From assembly GCF_001436645.1 (NCBI RefSeq), contig NZ_AYZI01000001.1:1-64000 (forward strand): DNA of 64,000 nt, given 5' to 3'. Positions 6,656 to 14,833 of this stretch are shown in pieces. Below the pieces are notes generated by a model. That model was not told the DNA's origin. It ran no database searches and saw only the letters and a list, made by a program, of their open reading frames with translations. Each line of letters begins with the position of its first letter. Positions within the stretch are counted from its first letter, which is position 1. The translations under genes and the position numbers were made by a program. This DNA comes from Fructilactobacillus florum DSM 22689 = JCM 16035. Lineage in GTDB: Bacteria; Bacillota; Bacilli; Lactobacillales; Lactobacillaceae.

Positions 6656-7810
6656 ATGTATAAATTGAAGTATTCAAAAAGGCATCCGCACATTTTTCAA
6701 TATAAAGCAAAATCAGACGTTATGTGGGGCTATCGCCTATCTTACTATGATGAGTTACATAATAGGCATGAGAAACAAAAGCGTGGCTTTGAGTCTGAGA
6801 ACGATGCTAATCGTGCTATGCTAGCCGATCAAGCTAAGCTTGCAAGCAATGACGTCAATATTGTTAAAAATCAAAATATCACTGTCCAGCAATATATTAA
6901 AATTTATATGGATAATCACAAAAATAACATAAAAAAATCCACTATTTCTTCCTATTGGAATGTTTTTAATAAGCATATAATTCCAGCTATTGGAGATATT
7001 AAATTAAGTAATTTAAATAAGATTAACTATACTAACAAACTAATTAATCCGATGGTAGAAAAAGGATATTTACGCAACACAATTCTAAATTGTCATCATC
7101 GTATGATGACAATCATGTATGATGCAGTTGACAATGAATTTATTGAACGTAATAAGCTATCTCGTGTTCAGATTCCCGACACTGGGAAAACAAAAAAACG
7201 AATTATGACTAAAGATGAGCTCAAACAATTTAATGCTCAAGTGGAACGTGAGTCTATATTGACTCAGGTAATTATGTATACGCTAGAACAGACTGGTATG
7301 CGTCGTGGAGAACTTTGTGGACTACAATGGCGTGATATTGACTTCGATGACCTATCTATCAGTATTAATCGCACCCGTGATTTTAATGGAGTACGTGATC
7401 CTAAGACTAAAGATAGTAAACGTACTATCAGAATATCTCAAAAGTTAGCTAGTCTCTTAAAAAAGTATCGATTAAAGGTATCACAGCAATTTATTCAAAA
7501 AGGTTTGAAATTCAACGAAAAAACATTTGTAATACAAAGTGAGTTCCTTAATCCGTTGGTTAATAGTGTTATATCTCTTAGGCTTCGTCGTACTCTCAAG
7601 AGAGCGGGCTTAGACTATTTAGTGGGTCACTTTACCCCACACACTTTTAGGCACATGTACGCAAGTTATTTGCTAAATTCAGGCATTCCTGTTTCTGAAG
7701 TATCTGCTTCTCTCGGACACTCATCTCCACAAATGACGTTATCGATTTATACTGAACGAAATCCTGACGATGATGTAAACTTAGCTGACAAATTTAACGA
7801 ACTGTGGTAA
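6656..7810 (+). CDS. int: Prophage tyrosine integrase
   Basis: This 384-residue site-specific recombinase performs integration and excision at the att site. An N-terminal AP2-like arm-binding region (~1-60) is followed by a SAM-like core-binding domain (~75-175) and the catalytic domain (~185-375). The active-site residues are visible: Arg216 (TGMRRGEL), the beta-hairpin Lys in PKTKDSKRT (~250-252), His329-x2-Arg332 (TPHTFRHMY), His355 (LGHSS) and Tyr365 (SIYTER). It is complete, with GGGAG before the ATG, and ends 58 bp from the comGC remnant, as expected for an integrase next to attP-derived sequence. Confidence 0.96.
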   Translation: MYKLKYSKRHPHIFQYKAKSDVMWGYRLSYYDELHNRHEKQKRGFESENDANRAMLADQAKLASNDVNIVKNQNITVQQYIKIYMDNHKNNIKKSTISSYWNVFNKHIIPAIGDIKLSNLNKINYTNKLINPMVEKGYLRNTILNCHHRMMTIMYDAVDNEFIERNKLSRVQIPDTGKTKKRIMTKDELKQFNAQVERESILTQVIMYTLEQTGMRRGELCGLQWRDIDFDDLSISINRTRDFNGVRDPKTKDSKRTIRISQKLASLLKKYRLKVSQQFIQKGLKFNEKTFVIQSEFLNPLVNSVISLRLRRTLKRAGLDYLVGHFTPHTFRHMYASYLLNSGIPVSEVSASLGHSSPQMTLSIYTERNPDDDVNLADKFNELW

Positions 7811-7900
7811 CTTTTGCGGTAATTTTATATAAAATAGTTCTCAAACGTTGATATAACAGTGTTTGTTATTACATATATCTAAATGAAACTAGTTTATCAA
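7811..7900. other. Prophage attachment-site junction (att) in comGC
   Basis: Between the integrase stop and the last codons that look like ComGC, the sequence changes from phage intergenic DNA to chromosomal competence gene. The core cannot be fixed because the partner site is outside the window. The ComGC-like sequence persists to about LVS, encoded near 7,885-7,895. The core therefore probably lies around 7,880-7,905. Confidence 0.5.
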
Positions 7901-8096
7901 AGCTAATCTGTGGGTCATCAAATTCATCGTAATAGGCATCTACTTGGGTCTGAACAACCGTCGTCATTGCCGCCCCGTGCACAGAATGCGCATGTTTCTT
8001 TTGAGCTCCTAAATTTGGAATAATAATCAATATTAAGAGCGAAATGATAAAGAGCACCACGGCCATTTCTATCAACGTAAAACCACTTCGTTTCAT
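7869..8096 (-). pseudogene. comGC: Competence pseudopilin ComGC, 3' end removed by prophage insertion
   Basis: The 75-residue product starts at the ATG at 8096, which overlaps the comGB stop (TGATG); AAAGGAG lies upstream. The prepilin peptidase motif SGFTLIEM and the hydrophobic helix AVVLFIISLLILIIIPNL are intact. The body reads VVQTQVDAYYDEFDDP, typical of ComGC, but the frame stops soon after LVS in a phage-supplied tail (FRYM). Complete ComGC proteins are ~95-105 residues, so about a quarter is missing. ComGC is the major pilin of the DNA-uptake pilus, so transformation should be blocked while the prophage is integrated. The downstream comGD-G genes would be separated from their promoter. 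Confidence 0.85.
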
Positions 8097-9112
8097 CAAT
8101 AAACTCCTTTCAATGACTGATACATCGGCAACAGCATTTGTAAGTAAGTCAACCCAATCAATCCACCAATTATGACAAACGCAATCGGTTGAATCATTCC
8201 AATTAGTTGATTAGAACGACGAATTAGTTTTTGAAAGCAAAGTTCACTGTAGGCACTCAAATTATTGGCTAACGCCGTTTGCGAACTACCGTTATCGAAA
8301 AAGGTACACAACTCCACTCCCACAAATTGATTGGCACTTAAAATCTCGCTTAGCGATTCCCCCTGCTGTAGACCTCGTTTTAGCTGGTGCCCGATTTCTG
8401 CTAAAAAGGTCATCGCTTCAAAACTAGTTAAAATCTTTACCATTTCCCGCATTTCTAAACCACTCTGAAATAGAAGTGCTAGATTCGCAGTTAAATAGTA
8501 AGCATAGTAACTGCGAAACAGGCCTCCCAACAATGGGATCCGAATCAGTAGATTAGCTTGACTTAAGCGGGTTTGCCGTCGCCACCACCTAAGCCCCATG
8601 ACCAACCCACCAATACCAAACATTCCAAGGAACAAAATCATCCCCCAATGAGTTGCAGGAGCCGGTTTCGCTAATAACGTAGTGGTCTGGGGTAATAGCA
8701 CCGTTTTAATTAATATGAACACCCCACCTAAGATTGCTAACAAACACAGTGGATATAATGAAGCAGCTAGTAATTTTTGCCGTTGTTGCTGACGCAGTTG
8801 TAAAAAGCGACTTAAAGCAGTCATGCCTTGCACAAGATCCCCGTGTTCATCAGCCAATTTTAGTTGCTGGTAGGTGGGGACTGGCAAATGCTGCTGTAGT
8901 GCTGCCGGAAGGGAGGCGCCCTGGATTAATTTATCCTGAATTTGTTTAACAATGGTTTGTTGTGAGGCTGAAACCGTCGCAACAAAATCTAAACCTGCTC
9001 GGATTGAAAAGCCTACTGTTACTAACTCGGATAATGTTGCAAAGAAAAATGCTTGGTGGGCAATCCTAAAGTGCGGTTTTCTACCCAAAATGATATGCCA
9101 TTTGCGTCGCAC
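8096..9112 (-). CDS. comGB: Competence pilus platform protein ComGB
   Basis: The 338-residue inner-membrane protein of the GspF/PilC family forms the platform on which the pilus motor ComGA assembles the pilus. Two T2SS-F domains are visible (roughly residues 15-130 and 210-330), with hydrophobic segments at ~125-145 (LYPLCLLAILGGVFILI), ~160-180 and ~305-330 (MIQPIAFVIIGGLIGLTYL). It starts at GTG at 9112 with GGGAG upstream and overlaps the comGA end by 32 bp. Its stop overlaps the comGC start. It is intact although its operon is interrupted downstream. Confidence 0.92.
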   Translation of the reverse strand: MRRKWHIILGRKPHFRIAHQAFFFATLSELVTVGFSIRAGLDFVATVSASQQTIVKQIQDKLIQGASLPAALQQHLPVPTYQQLKLADEHGDLVQGMTALSRFLQLRQQQRQKLLAASLYPLCLLAILGGVFILIKTVLLPQTTTLLAKPAPATHWGMILFLGMFGIGGLVMGLRWWRRQTRLSQANLLIRIPLLGGLFRSYYAYYLTANLALLFQSGLEMREMVKILTSFEAMTFLAEIGHQLKRGLQQGESLSEILSANQFVGVELCTFFDNGSSQTALANNLSAYSELCFQKLIRRSNQLIGMIQPIAFVIIGGLIGLTYLQMLLPMYQSLKGVY

Positions 9113-10049
9113 GACTAATCACTCCCTGTTCTTCTAATTGCAACAACTGTTTGCGCCAATCGGTTAAATCAGCTGCTGGTTGCTTAAAAAAATTATGATC
9201 AATTACGGTCAGTAAAGCTTTTTGTTGATTGGTAGTGGTGGGAAGCAATCGTTGATACACGATGGCCGAAACTGCCGCTTCTAATTGTGATTGCTTAACG
9301 CCTAATTCTAGTAGTCGCTGCATACTTTTTAAGGGACTACGAGCGTGAACCGTACTAAACACTAAATGCCCAGAAAGAGCAGCACGAACCGCAATATTAG
9401 CAGAAACCCGATCCCGAATTTCACCAATAATAAAAACATCCGGACGTTCCCGTAAGCCGATTTTTAAGAGACTTTCAAACGACATATCCGCAGGTGGATT
9501 TACCTCTAGTTGTAGAAAGCGTTCTTCATAGATTTCAACTGGATCTTCAATTGCTAAGACTACCTGGGTCGTTGGCAATGAACGAGCTAATTGATAAATT
9601 GTGGTGGTCTTGCCAGCGCCCGTTGGCCCAGCAAATAAAAACAAACCGCGCCGTTGCATCAACTGCTGCAAATGTTGTTGCTGATTGCCAGCAAAAAAAT
9701 GTACTTGCTGCTGATCAAGCTGATAAATAACTCGAAGTACTAACGACTCGTGCCCATTAAAATTTCCTACCGTTGAAAGCCGTAATCGCAACCGTTCTTT
9801 TTGCAGGGAATAGGTCATCGTTCCAAGCTGTGGTCGCCGCTTTTCAGAGATTGCCATCCCACTTTGGTATTTACAATAGGTAATCAAACGTTGGGCCACC
9901 GTGAAGGATAGTTCTGATAACTGGATAACCCCCTTACTAGTGTGCATCCGTACTTCGTAGTTTGCTGCCTTAGGTAAAAAATAAATATCTGATGCTGTTT
10001 GCGCAACGGCTAAGCGCATAATTTCAGCGAATAAATTAGTAATTTCCAT
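9081..10049 (-). CDS. comGA: Competence pilus assembly ATPase ComGA
   Basis: This 322-residue secretion-type ATPase (GspE/PilB family) powers assembly of the competence pilus. The Walker A motif GPTGAGKTT lies at ~141-149, the Asp-box/Walker B region around AIEDPVEIYEE, and the His-box-like STVHARSP further on. The ATG at 10049 was chosen because AAAGGA lies 9 nt upstream and the family starts near MEITNLFAEIMRLAV; a longer reading from 10085 lacks a ribosome site. It heads the truncated comG operon. No convincing ComX-type box was found in front. Confidence 0.93.
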   Translation of the reverse strand: MEITNLFAEIMRLAVAQTASDIYFLPKAANYEVRMHTSKGVIQLSELSFTVAQRLITYCKYQSGMAISEKRRPQLGTMTYSLQKERLRLRLSTVGNFNGHESLVLRVIYQLDQQQVHFFAGNQQQHLQQLMQRRGLFLFAGPTGAGKTTTIYQLARSLPTTQVVLAIEDPVEIYEERFLQLEVNPPADMSFESLLKIGLRERPDVFIIGEIRDRVSANIAVRAALSGHLVFSTVHARSPLKSMQRLLELGVKQSQLEAAVSAIVYQRLLPTTTNQQKALLTVIDHNFFKQPAADLTDWRKQLLQLEEQGVISRATQMAYHFG

Positions 10050-10228
10050 CACTTCACATCCTTTCAGTTTAAATACGCTAAACAAGTCCCGTTCAGGACA
10101 AGAACTCTTTAATTTATTTCGAGTTTTTATTTAGTAAGCTCCCAAAGATTTTCCCTAGCTTGCGACAATCCCGCTTGATTGTCAGTTGAAGCAGACGCCT
10201 AAATAACGCTACCACTGCTTGCCAAACT

Positions 10229-10270
10229 AAAAAGGAGCGCGATTACGATTGTAATCGTGCCCCTTTTGGT
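10229..10270 (-). terminator. Terminator downstream of yebC
   Basis: A long hairpin built from GCACGATTAC / GTAATCGCGC extended by AAAAGG/CCTTTT, with a T-run on the minus strand, lies between yebC and the comG operon. It separates the two transcription units. Confidence 0.8.
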
Positions 10271-10275
10271 TTAAC

Positions 10276-11016
10276 TTAATTATTTGAATTAGCGGGTAAA
10301 ACAGCTGCTTCATAAACGTCTTGCACATCATCATCTTCGGATAATTCGTCAATTAGCGCACTGTATTGATCAACTTTATCTTCCGGAACTTCAGTCGTTG
10401 TCTCTGGAAATAACCGAACTTCAGCAGTATCTAACTGATACCCGGCCTGCTGTAAAGCATCCCGAACCGCTGTCATACTAGCTGGTGCAGTGAAAATTTG
10501 ATATTCACTATCGGTGGCTTTCATGTCATCGGCACCTGCATCAAGCGCTGATAATAACATCGTATCTTCATCATCTGTGGTTGTGTCTCGCAATACAGAA
10601 ACAAACCCCTTCCGATCAAACATATACGAAACCGATCCATTGGTTCCAAGTGAACCACCATGATGGGTAAAGGCGGAACGAATGGCTGCTGCGGTTCGGT
10701 TCTTATTGTCTGTTAAGGCAGAAACCATAACTGCAGTTCCTCCAGGACCGTAGCCTTCATAAGTCACTTCTTCAAACTTAGCACCACCAACACCAGAGGC
10801 TTTATCTAAAGCCCGCTGGACGTTATCTTTGGGCATATTAGCTGCCCGTGCTTTTTCCAGTTCTAACCGTAGTTGGGGGTTACTTTCTGCATCGACTCCT
10901 CCAACCTTAGCTGCCTGATATAAATTACGTGAGATTTTTTGGAAAATCTTGCCCCGTTTTGCATCCTGGGCGTTTTTACGGCCCTGAATATTATGCCATT
11001 TTGAATGTCCAGACAT
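10276..11016 (-). CDS. yebC: YebC/PmpR (TACO1) family regulator
   Basis: The 246-residue protein has the signature N-terminus [20 protein letters not shown] and the internal motif [13 protein letters not shown]. The three-domain TACO1 fold is expected across the full length. Family members have been described as DNA-binding regulators and, more recently, as factors that relieve ribosome stalling at proline-rich stretches. The C-terminus is acidic ([15 protein letters not shown]). It is a single-gene unit between ccpA and the comG operon, and is normal in length. Confidence 0.95.
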   Translation of the reverse strand: MSGHSKWHNIQGRKNAQDAKRGKIFQKISRNLYQAAKVGGVDAESNPQLRLELEKARAANMPKDNVQRALDKASGVGGAKFEEVTYEGYGPGGTAVMVSALTDNKNRTAAAIRSAFTHHGGSLGTNGSVSYMFDRKGFVSVLRDTTTDDEDTMLLSALDAGADDMKATDSEYQIFTAPASMTAVRDALQQAGYQLDTAEVRLFPETTTEVPEDKVDQYSALIDELSEDDDVQDVYEAAVLPANSNN

Positions 11017-11081
11017 AATTCAGCACTCCTCTCTCTAGCGAAAATTAAACAAACTAACTATAACAAATAAACCAAAGCGAA

Positions 11082-12101
11082 TCAAACTTCACGAGATTTA
11101 GTCGACTGCCGTGCTTTTAAACCAAATGATAACAAAACATTATTAGTAGTTAGTTGTTCGTTATCCATTAACTTTGTCAACATCCGCATGGCGACTGCTC
11201 CAATGTCATAGAGCGGTTGCGTAATACTTGACAAGCTGGGCCTAGTAATCTCTGTTAATTTGGTATCGTTACTAGTCACAACTTCAAATTGATCTGGCAC
11301 CTGTATCCCATGATCGGTCAGTGAATTAACGACTCCTGCAGCCAGCTCATCATTGCTAACCATGGCCGCCGTGGCCTGTTGTTGTACTAGGCGGTGTCTG
11401 AGACGGTAACCAGCTTGATAGTTGCCATCCCGTGCTTCGATCAAGAGTTCTTTACGAAACGGAATTCCTGCATGCGCCAATGCATCACGATAACCCTGAA
11501 TGCGGAAACTTTTATTAATGGCGAGCTCCAAATCATCAGCAACGAAAGCAATTCGTTCGTTGCCCGTTGCAATTAATTGATTTACCTGGGCATAAACGGC
11601 CTTTTGATAATCAATGTTAACACTTGGCAGTTGTTGCTCTGCATCAACCGATCCGGCTAAAACAACGGGTAAGTGCTCAGTTTGTAATTCCTTGCGAACC
11701 ATCTCAGACAACTGATTCGTCATAAAAATCAAACCGTCAACTTGCTTCGAAAACAACGTATTGAGGGCCTGAATCTCCTTTTGTGAATTCCCATCAGAAT
11801 TAGTCAAAATGATATTATATTCATACATCTCCGCAATGTCGTCAATTCCTCTTGCTAGCGCCGCAAAATAATCATTGGTCACGTTGGGAATGATCACTCC
11901 AACCGTCGTCGTCTTCTTACTAGCCAATCCACGTGCCACGTCATTGGGTCGATAATTTAACCGCTTGACAACCGCTAAAACCTTCTCTTTAGTGTCTGGT
12001 CTTACGTTGTGATTGTGGTTTACAACTCGAGAAACAGTTGCCATTGACACGCCCGCTTCTCGTGCCACGTCATAAATTGTAACTGATTGTTTTTTTCTCA
12101 A
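11082..12101 (-). CDS. ccpA: Catabolite control protein A
   Basis: This 339-residue LacI/GalR regulator mediates carbon catabolite control together with HPr-Ser-P. The LacI-type helix-turn-helix is at residues ~6-30 (VTIYDVAREAGVSMATVSRV), followed by the hinge helix (RPNDVARGLASKKT) and the periplasmic-binding-like core. Phrases such as VGVIIPNVTNDYFAALARGI and ITRPSLSSITQPLYDIGAVA are typical of CcpA. The adjacent YtxH/DUF948 genes match the lactobacillus ccpA neighbourhood. The promoter carries a near-perfect cre site, pointing to autoregulation. Confidence 0.92.
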   Translation of the reverse strand: MRKKQSVTIYDVAREAGVSMATVSRVVNHNHNVRPDTKEKVLAVVKRLNYRPNDVARGLASKKTTTVGVIIPNVTNDYFAALARGIDDIAEMYEYNIILTNSDGNSQKEIQALNTLFSKQVDGLIFMTNQLSEMVRKELQTEHLPVVLAGSVDAEQQLPSVNIDYQKAVYAQVNQLIATGNERIAFVADDLELAINKSFRIQGYRDALAHAGIPFRKELLIEARDGNYQAGYRLRHRLVQQQATAAMVSNDELAAGVVNSLTDHGIQVPDQFEVVTSNDTKLTEITRPSLSSITQPLYDIGAVAMRMLTKLMDNEQLTTNNVLLSFGLKARQSTKSREV

Positions 12102-12152
12102 GTCCTCACTCTTTTCTTACTCAAATTTATCGCTTAGCTTTTAGGACTATAG

Positions 12153-12180
12153 AGTAACCGTTTTCACAAAAGATTGTCAA
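12153..12180 (-). promoter_or_regulatory. ccpA promoter with cre operator
   Basis: On the minus strand a perfect -35 TTGACA (12175-12180) is followed by TGAAAACGGTTACT at 12153-12166. That matches the cre consensus TGWAANCGNTNWCA at 13 of 14 positions, with only the last base differing. TACTCT, 18 bp after the -35, is the likely -10, so the operator would lie over the spacer and -10. CcpA bound here should repress its own gene. Confidence 0.75.
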
Positions 12181-12183
12181 GAT

Positions 12184-12211
12184 AAAAAAAGATTTGAAGC
12201 AAAGCTTCAAA
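12184..12211 (-). terminator. Terminator downstream of the YtxH gene
   Basis: TTTGAAGC-TTT-GCTTCAAA followed by TCTTTTTTT on the minus strand lies just after the YtxH stop and before the ccpA promoter. Confidence 0.85.
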
Positions 12212-12229
12212 CCCCCTCTCATTCAGAAA

Positions 12230-12676
12230 CTATTCTTCTGTTTGATCGCCGTGATCATCTAAGGTATTGATACCCTTGGCGTCATTAGTGAACTGATCAT
12301 CAATTTTCACGGTAATATCATCATTTTCATCGGTCTCAGGTTGACCACTATCATCAGTTGTTCGTACTCGTAAATAAGCTTGTAATTGGCTCAGATCGTC
12401 CTTCAAATCGTTTAACTTATCGTTAACTTTTTGAGAAGTTACATTCAGTGAATCTTTATAGTTACCCATCGTTTCAGTCAATGAGTCGCGGGTATCTGCA
12501 AGGGTGTCCGCAGCATACAAAGCATAGTCAACGGCCCGATCTTTAGCATCCTCAACAGTTTCTAAGGCATCAATCTTTAGTTTCCGCTGTTTTTCTTCAT
12601 CAAGCATCCGAAATGCCAGATAAGCAGCAGTTGAAGTTAACAAACCACCCATTAACAAACCTGTTTTTATTTTCAT
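12230..12676 (-). CDS. YtxH domain-containing envelope stress protein
   Basis: This 148-residue protein has a short N-terminal membrane anchor (KTGLLMGGLLTSTAAYLAF) followed by an amphipathic helical region (~25-100) with repeated Asp/Lys/Ala, including KDRAVDYALYAADTLADTRD. The tail is acidic (DENDDITVKIDD). This is the YtxH architecture seen in general stress proteins of Bacillus and lactobacilli. It is five bases downstream of the DUF948 gene, and the pair is usually co-transcribed. The molecular role is not established. Confidence 0.85.
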   Translation of the reverse strand: MKIKTGLLMGGLLTSTAAYLAFRMLDEEKQRKLKIDALETVEDAKDRAVDYALYAADTLADTRDSLTETMGNYKDSLNVTSQKVNDKLNDLKDDLSQLQAYLRVRTTDDSGQPETDENDDITVKIDDQFTNDAKGINTLDDHGDQTEE

Positions 12677-12681
12677 GATTT

Positions 12682-13092
12682 CTAAGCTCTCCTGTTATTA
12701 TTTGCTTGCCCTGGCTGTTTCTTTTTTCGACTAAACAATCCAGAAATCTTTCTTGAAATCGATTTAACCATCGAACGTTTAGCCATCATCTCCATGCGCT
12801 GATTCAATCGATCAGTCGCTGTTTGAACCGTATGGTTAACTTTGGAAACCGAGGTACCAACCTCTGCTGCTGCCTGAAAAACAGGGTCGAGCTGGTCAAT
12901 TCGCTCGTTAAAGTTTTGTAGAAGCTGGTTAGTATCGTTAGTAAGTTGATCAATGTTTTTAGTTACATCCGATAGACTCTGGTCAACGCCATCCAATACT
13001 TTGACGAGCCTAACTAAGCAGACGCACATAAAAATTACTAATACCGCAAATGCAATTGCTGCAATTAAGGCTGCAATTTCTCCAAAAGTCAT
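12682..13092 (-). CDS. DUF948 domain-containing membrane protein
   Basis: The 136-residue protein has a single N-terminal transmembrane helix (IAALIAAIAFAVLVIFMCVC). A coiled-coil stretch full of Asp/Asn/Gln heptads follows (VDQSLSDVTKNIDQLTNDTN), then a basic C-terminus (FSRKKKQPGQANNNRRA). This is the DUF948 pattern. The gene pairs with the YtxH gene and is divergent from the MscS channel gene. The function is unknown; the shape suggests an envelope scaffold or stress-associated tether. Confidence 0.85.
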   Translation of the reverse strand: MTFGEIAALIAAIAFAVLVIFMCVCLVRLVKVLDGVDQSLSDVTKNIDQLTNDTNQLLQNFNERIDQLDPVFQAAAEVGTSVSKVNHTVQTATDRLNQRMEMMAKRSMVKSISRKISGLFSRKKKQPGQANNNRRA

Positions 13093-13170
13093 TAGTTTCC
13101 CCTCCTATATGTTGTTAACAAACTAAGAATATCATTAATCGCCCCTGGTGACAATTTATCCCCGTTTTAA

Positions 13171-13200
13171 TTGTTTAAAGACCTCTACTTTTGGTAGAAT
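13171..13200 (+). promoter_or_regulatory. Predicted promoter for the MscS gene
   Basis: TTGTTT (13171-13176) and TAGAAT (13195-13200) are 18 bp apart, 31 bp upstream of the start codon of the channel gene. Support is consensus similarity only. Confidence 0.45.
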
Positions 13201-13231
13201 TAATTCAACTTAGACTGAATGGAGCTCCGTT

Positions 13232-14203
13232 ATGAATTCAATTATTGAAACGATTAATACCGCCGCTGCTGTTACCCAGCAACAGCTAACTAATTTTTTA
13301 GCTAAATTTGATTGGGACCAACTTATTGGGGTGCTTCTTTCAAAAATCATCAGTATTGTACTGATTTCAATTCTCTTTTTGATTATTGCCCAAGGTGGTC
13401 GCCATTTAATTGCCCGCGTCTTTCAAAAAAATCAACAAAAATTAGTCGCAAAAAATCCCCAAACTACGATCGTCAAGTCGAAACGTCGTAATCAGACCTT
13501 TTATAGCTTGGTTGAGAATGCCTACTACTACTTGGTAGTTTTTTTCTGGCTTTACTCAATTCTGTCAATTATCGGGATTCCCGTGGGAACGTTGATTGCC
13601 GGAGCCGGAATCTTCAGTTTAGCCGTTGGTTTAGGCGCCCAGGGATTTGTGAGTGACATTGTAAGTGGCTTTTTTATCATTTCAGAACAACAACTCGCAG
13701 TCGGTGAACATGTCATCATTAATAATATTGATGGAACTGTTAGTGCGGTGGGGTTACGCACAACGCAAATTAAAACCGATAATGGAACCCTCAACTTCAT
13801 CCCCAATCGAAATATTACTACGATTGCAAATCTCTCCCGCAGTAGCATTCAAACCAGTATTAATGTTCGCATCACTCCCGAAACAAATTTGAAAGCCGTT
13901 GAAAAAATCATTCAACAGACCAATGAAAAATTAAAGGGACAACAGGCAGCTGTGCTTGAACAACCCGTTATTCTTGGCCCTGTGTATCTCAATGATGGTT
14001 CTCTAGCAATTCAGACTAACGTAACTACTAAAAGTGGAACAGAAAGTTTGGTGCAGGCAACCTATCTAGCCGCCTACCTAGAAGCGCTAACTCAGGCCGG
14101 TATCGAGCTCCCCCTCTCGCCCCAGTCGGTTCCGGTTCCAGCTAGTCCAGCAAATGTAGCTAACCAACCTCAGGCGCCTACCACGAATCCACTCAAACAT
14201 TAA
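13232..14203 (+). CDS. mscS: MscS-family mechanosensitive ion channel
   Basis: The 323-residue membrane protein releases solutes during hypo-osmotic shock. Three transmembrane segments lie at ~35-58, ~95-118 and ~120-150. The third is the Gly/Ala-rich pore helix (AGAGIFSLAVGLGAQGFVSD). The MscS beta-domain follows with VGEHVIINNIDGTVSAVGLR and the conserved FIPNRNITTIANLS. The C-terminus is a Pro/Ala-rich tail. GGAG precedes the ATG at 13232. It is the only plus-strand gene in this neighbourhood and ends in a shared terminator with rdgB. Confidence 0.92.
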   Translation: MNSIIETINTAAAVTQQQLTNFLAKFDWDQLIGVLLSKIISIVLISILFLIIAQGGRHLIARVFQKNQQKLVAKNPQTTIVKSKRRNQTFYSLVENAYYYLVVFFWLYSILSIIGIPVGTLIAGAGIFSLAVGLGAQGFVSDIVSGFFIISEQQLAVGEHVIINNIDGTVSAVGLRTTQIKTDNGTLNFIPNRNITTIANLSRSSIQTSINVRITPETNLKAVEKIIQQTNEKLKGQQAAVLEQPVILGPVYLNDGSLAIQTNVTTKSGTESLVQATYLAAYLEALTQAGIELPLSPQSVPVPASPANVANQPQAPTTNPLKH

Positions 14204-14237
14204 TCAAAAAGGAAGCTGTAATCAGCTTCCTTTTTGA
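14204..14237. terminator. Bidirectional terminator between mscS and rdgB
   Basis: A perfect 15-bp inverted repeat (TCAAAAAGGAAGCTG and its complement, loop TAAT) lies between the convergent mscS and rdgB genes, with A- and T-runs serving both directions. Confidence 0.9.
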
Positions 14238-14242
14238 CTGGC

Positions 14243-14833
14243 TTACCACCATTGATCAAGCTTAGTCGCTAGCTTTCGCAGTGCCTGGGCGCGATGGCTA
14301 ATCTCATTTTTTTCTGCTGCTGACATTTCTGCCAAGGTCTTTTGTTTGGCCGGAACAAAAAACAAGGGATCATAACCAAACCCGTTTTGACCGCGTGGTT
14401 CGGTTAAAATTTCACCGGCAAGCGTTCCAGAAACAGCTAACGATTCCCCGGTCGGTTTCATCACTACTAAAGTAGTATGAAAATAAGCATTTCGATCATC
14501 CGCGTGCGCCAACTTTTTTAATAATTTAGCATTATTTGCAACATCATCATGATCCCCAGCGTAACGGGCCGAATAAATCCCTGGCTCACCGTTAATTGCT
14601 GGTACCACCAGTCCTGAATCATCCGCAATTACCGGTTGCTGCAATTGCTGACTAACTGCTTGGGCTTTGATTTGCGCATTTTCAGCAAAAGACTGCCCAG
14701 TTTCCACAACGGGAGCTAAGTCTTCAAAATCACCGGCTCCATGGACTTCATAACCTTTTGGAACGAGCATCTCTTGAAACTCACGAATTTTATTTGCATT
14801 TTGTGAAGCAATTACAATCACTTTATTTGTCAT
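14243..14833 (-). CDS. rdgB: XTP/dITP diphosphatase (HAM1/RdgB)
   Basis: The 196-residue house-cleaning enzyme hydrolyses non-canonical purine triphosphates (XTP, dITP) to monophosphates. Motifs: IASQNANKIREFQEML at the start, VIADDSGLVVPAINGEPGIY (catalytic Asp region), and GFGYDPLFFVP near the C-terminus. The ATG at 14833 is preferred over a TTG at 14857 because the family begins directly before the IASxN strand. It overlaps the 3' end of racE by 11 bp, so the two are translationally coupled, a common pairing in lactobacilli. Confidence 0.95.
   Translation of the reverse strand: MTNKVIVIASQNANKIREFQEMLVPKGYEVHGAGDFEDLAPVVETGQSFAENAQIKAQAVSQQLQQPVIADDSGLVVPAINGEPGIYSARYAGDHDDVANNAKLLKKLAHADDRNAYFHTTLVVMKPTGESLAVSGTLAGEILTEPRGQNGFGYDPLFFVPAKQKTLAEMSAAEKNEISHRAQALRKLATKLDQWW

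Larger units (their letters stand above)
1..7868. mobile_element. Prophage, partial (one arm with integrase end)
   Basis: Contiguous phage-type genes run from the left edge to the junction with comGC: replication, SSB, ERF, Cro, CI, cargo and tyrosine integrase. Early genes are on the minus strand and the CI-to-integrase module is on the plus strand, the usual layout of lactic acid bacterial siphoviruses. The integrase lies next to the host junction, as expected at an attachment end. The structural, packaging and lysis genes and the other attachment site must lie beyond position 1. The right boundary is inferred from where comGC homology stops and is uncertain by a few tens of bases. Confidence 0.92.

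Noticed and set aside
10086-10228. Possible ComX-type box (CTCGAAATA) upstream of comGA
   Set aside because: It differs too much from the streptococcal/lactococcal TACGAATA core, and I know no verified box for this lineage.
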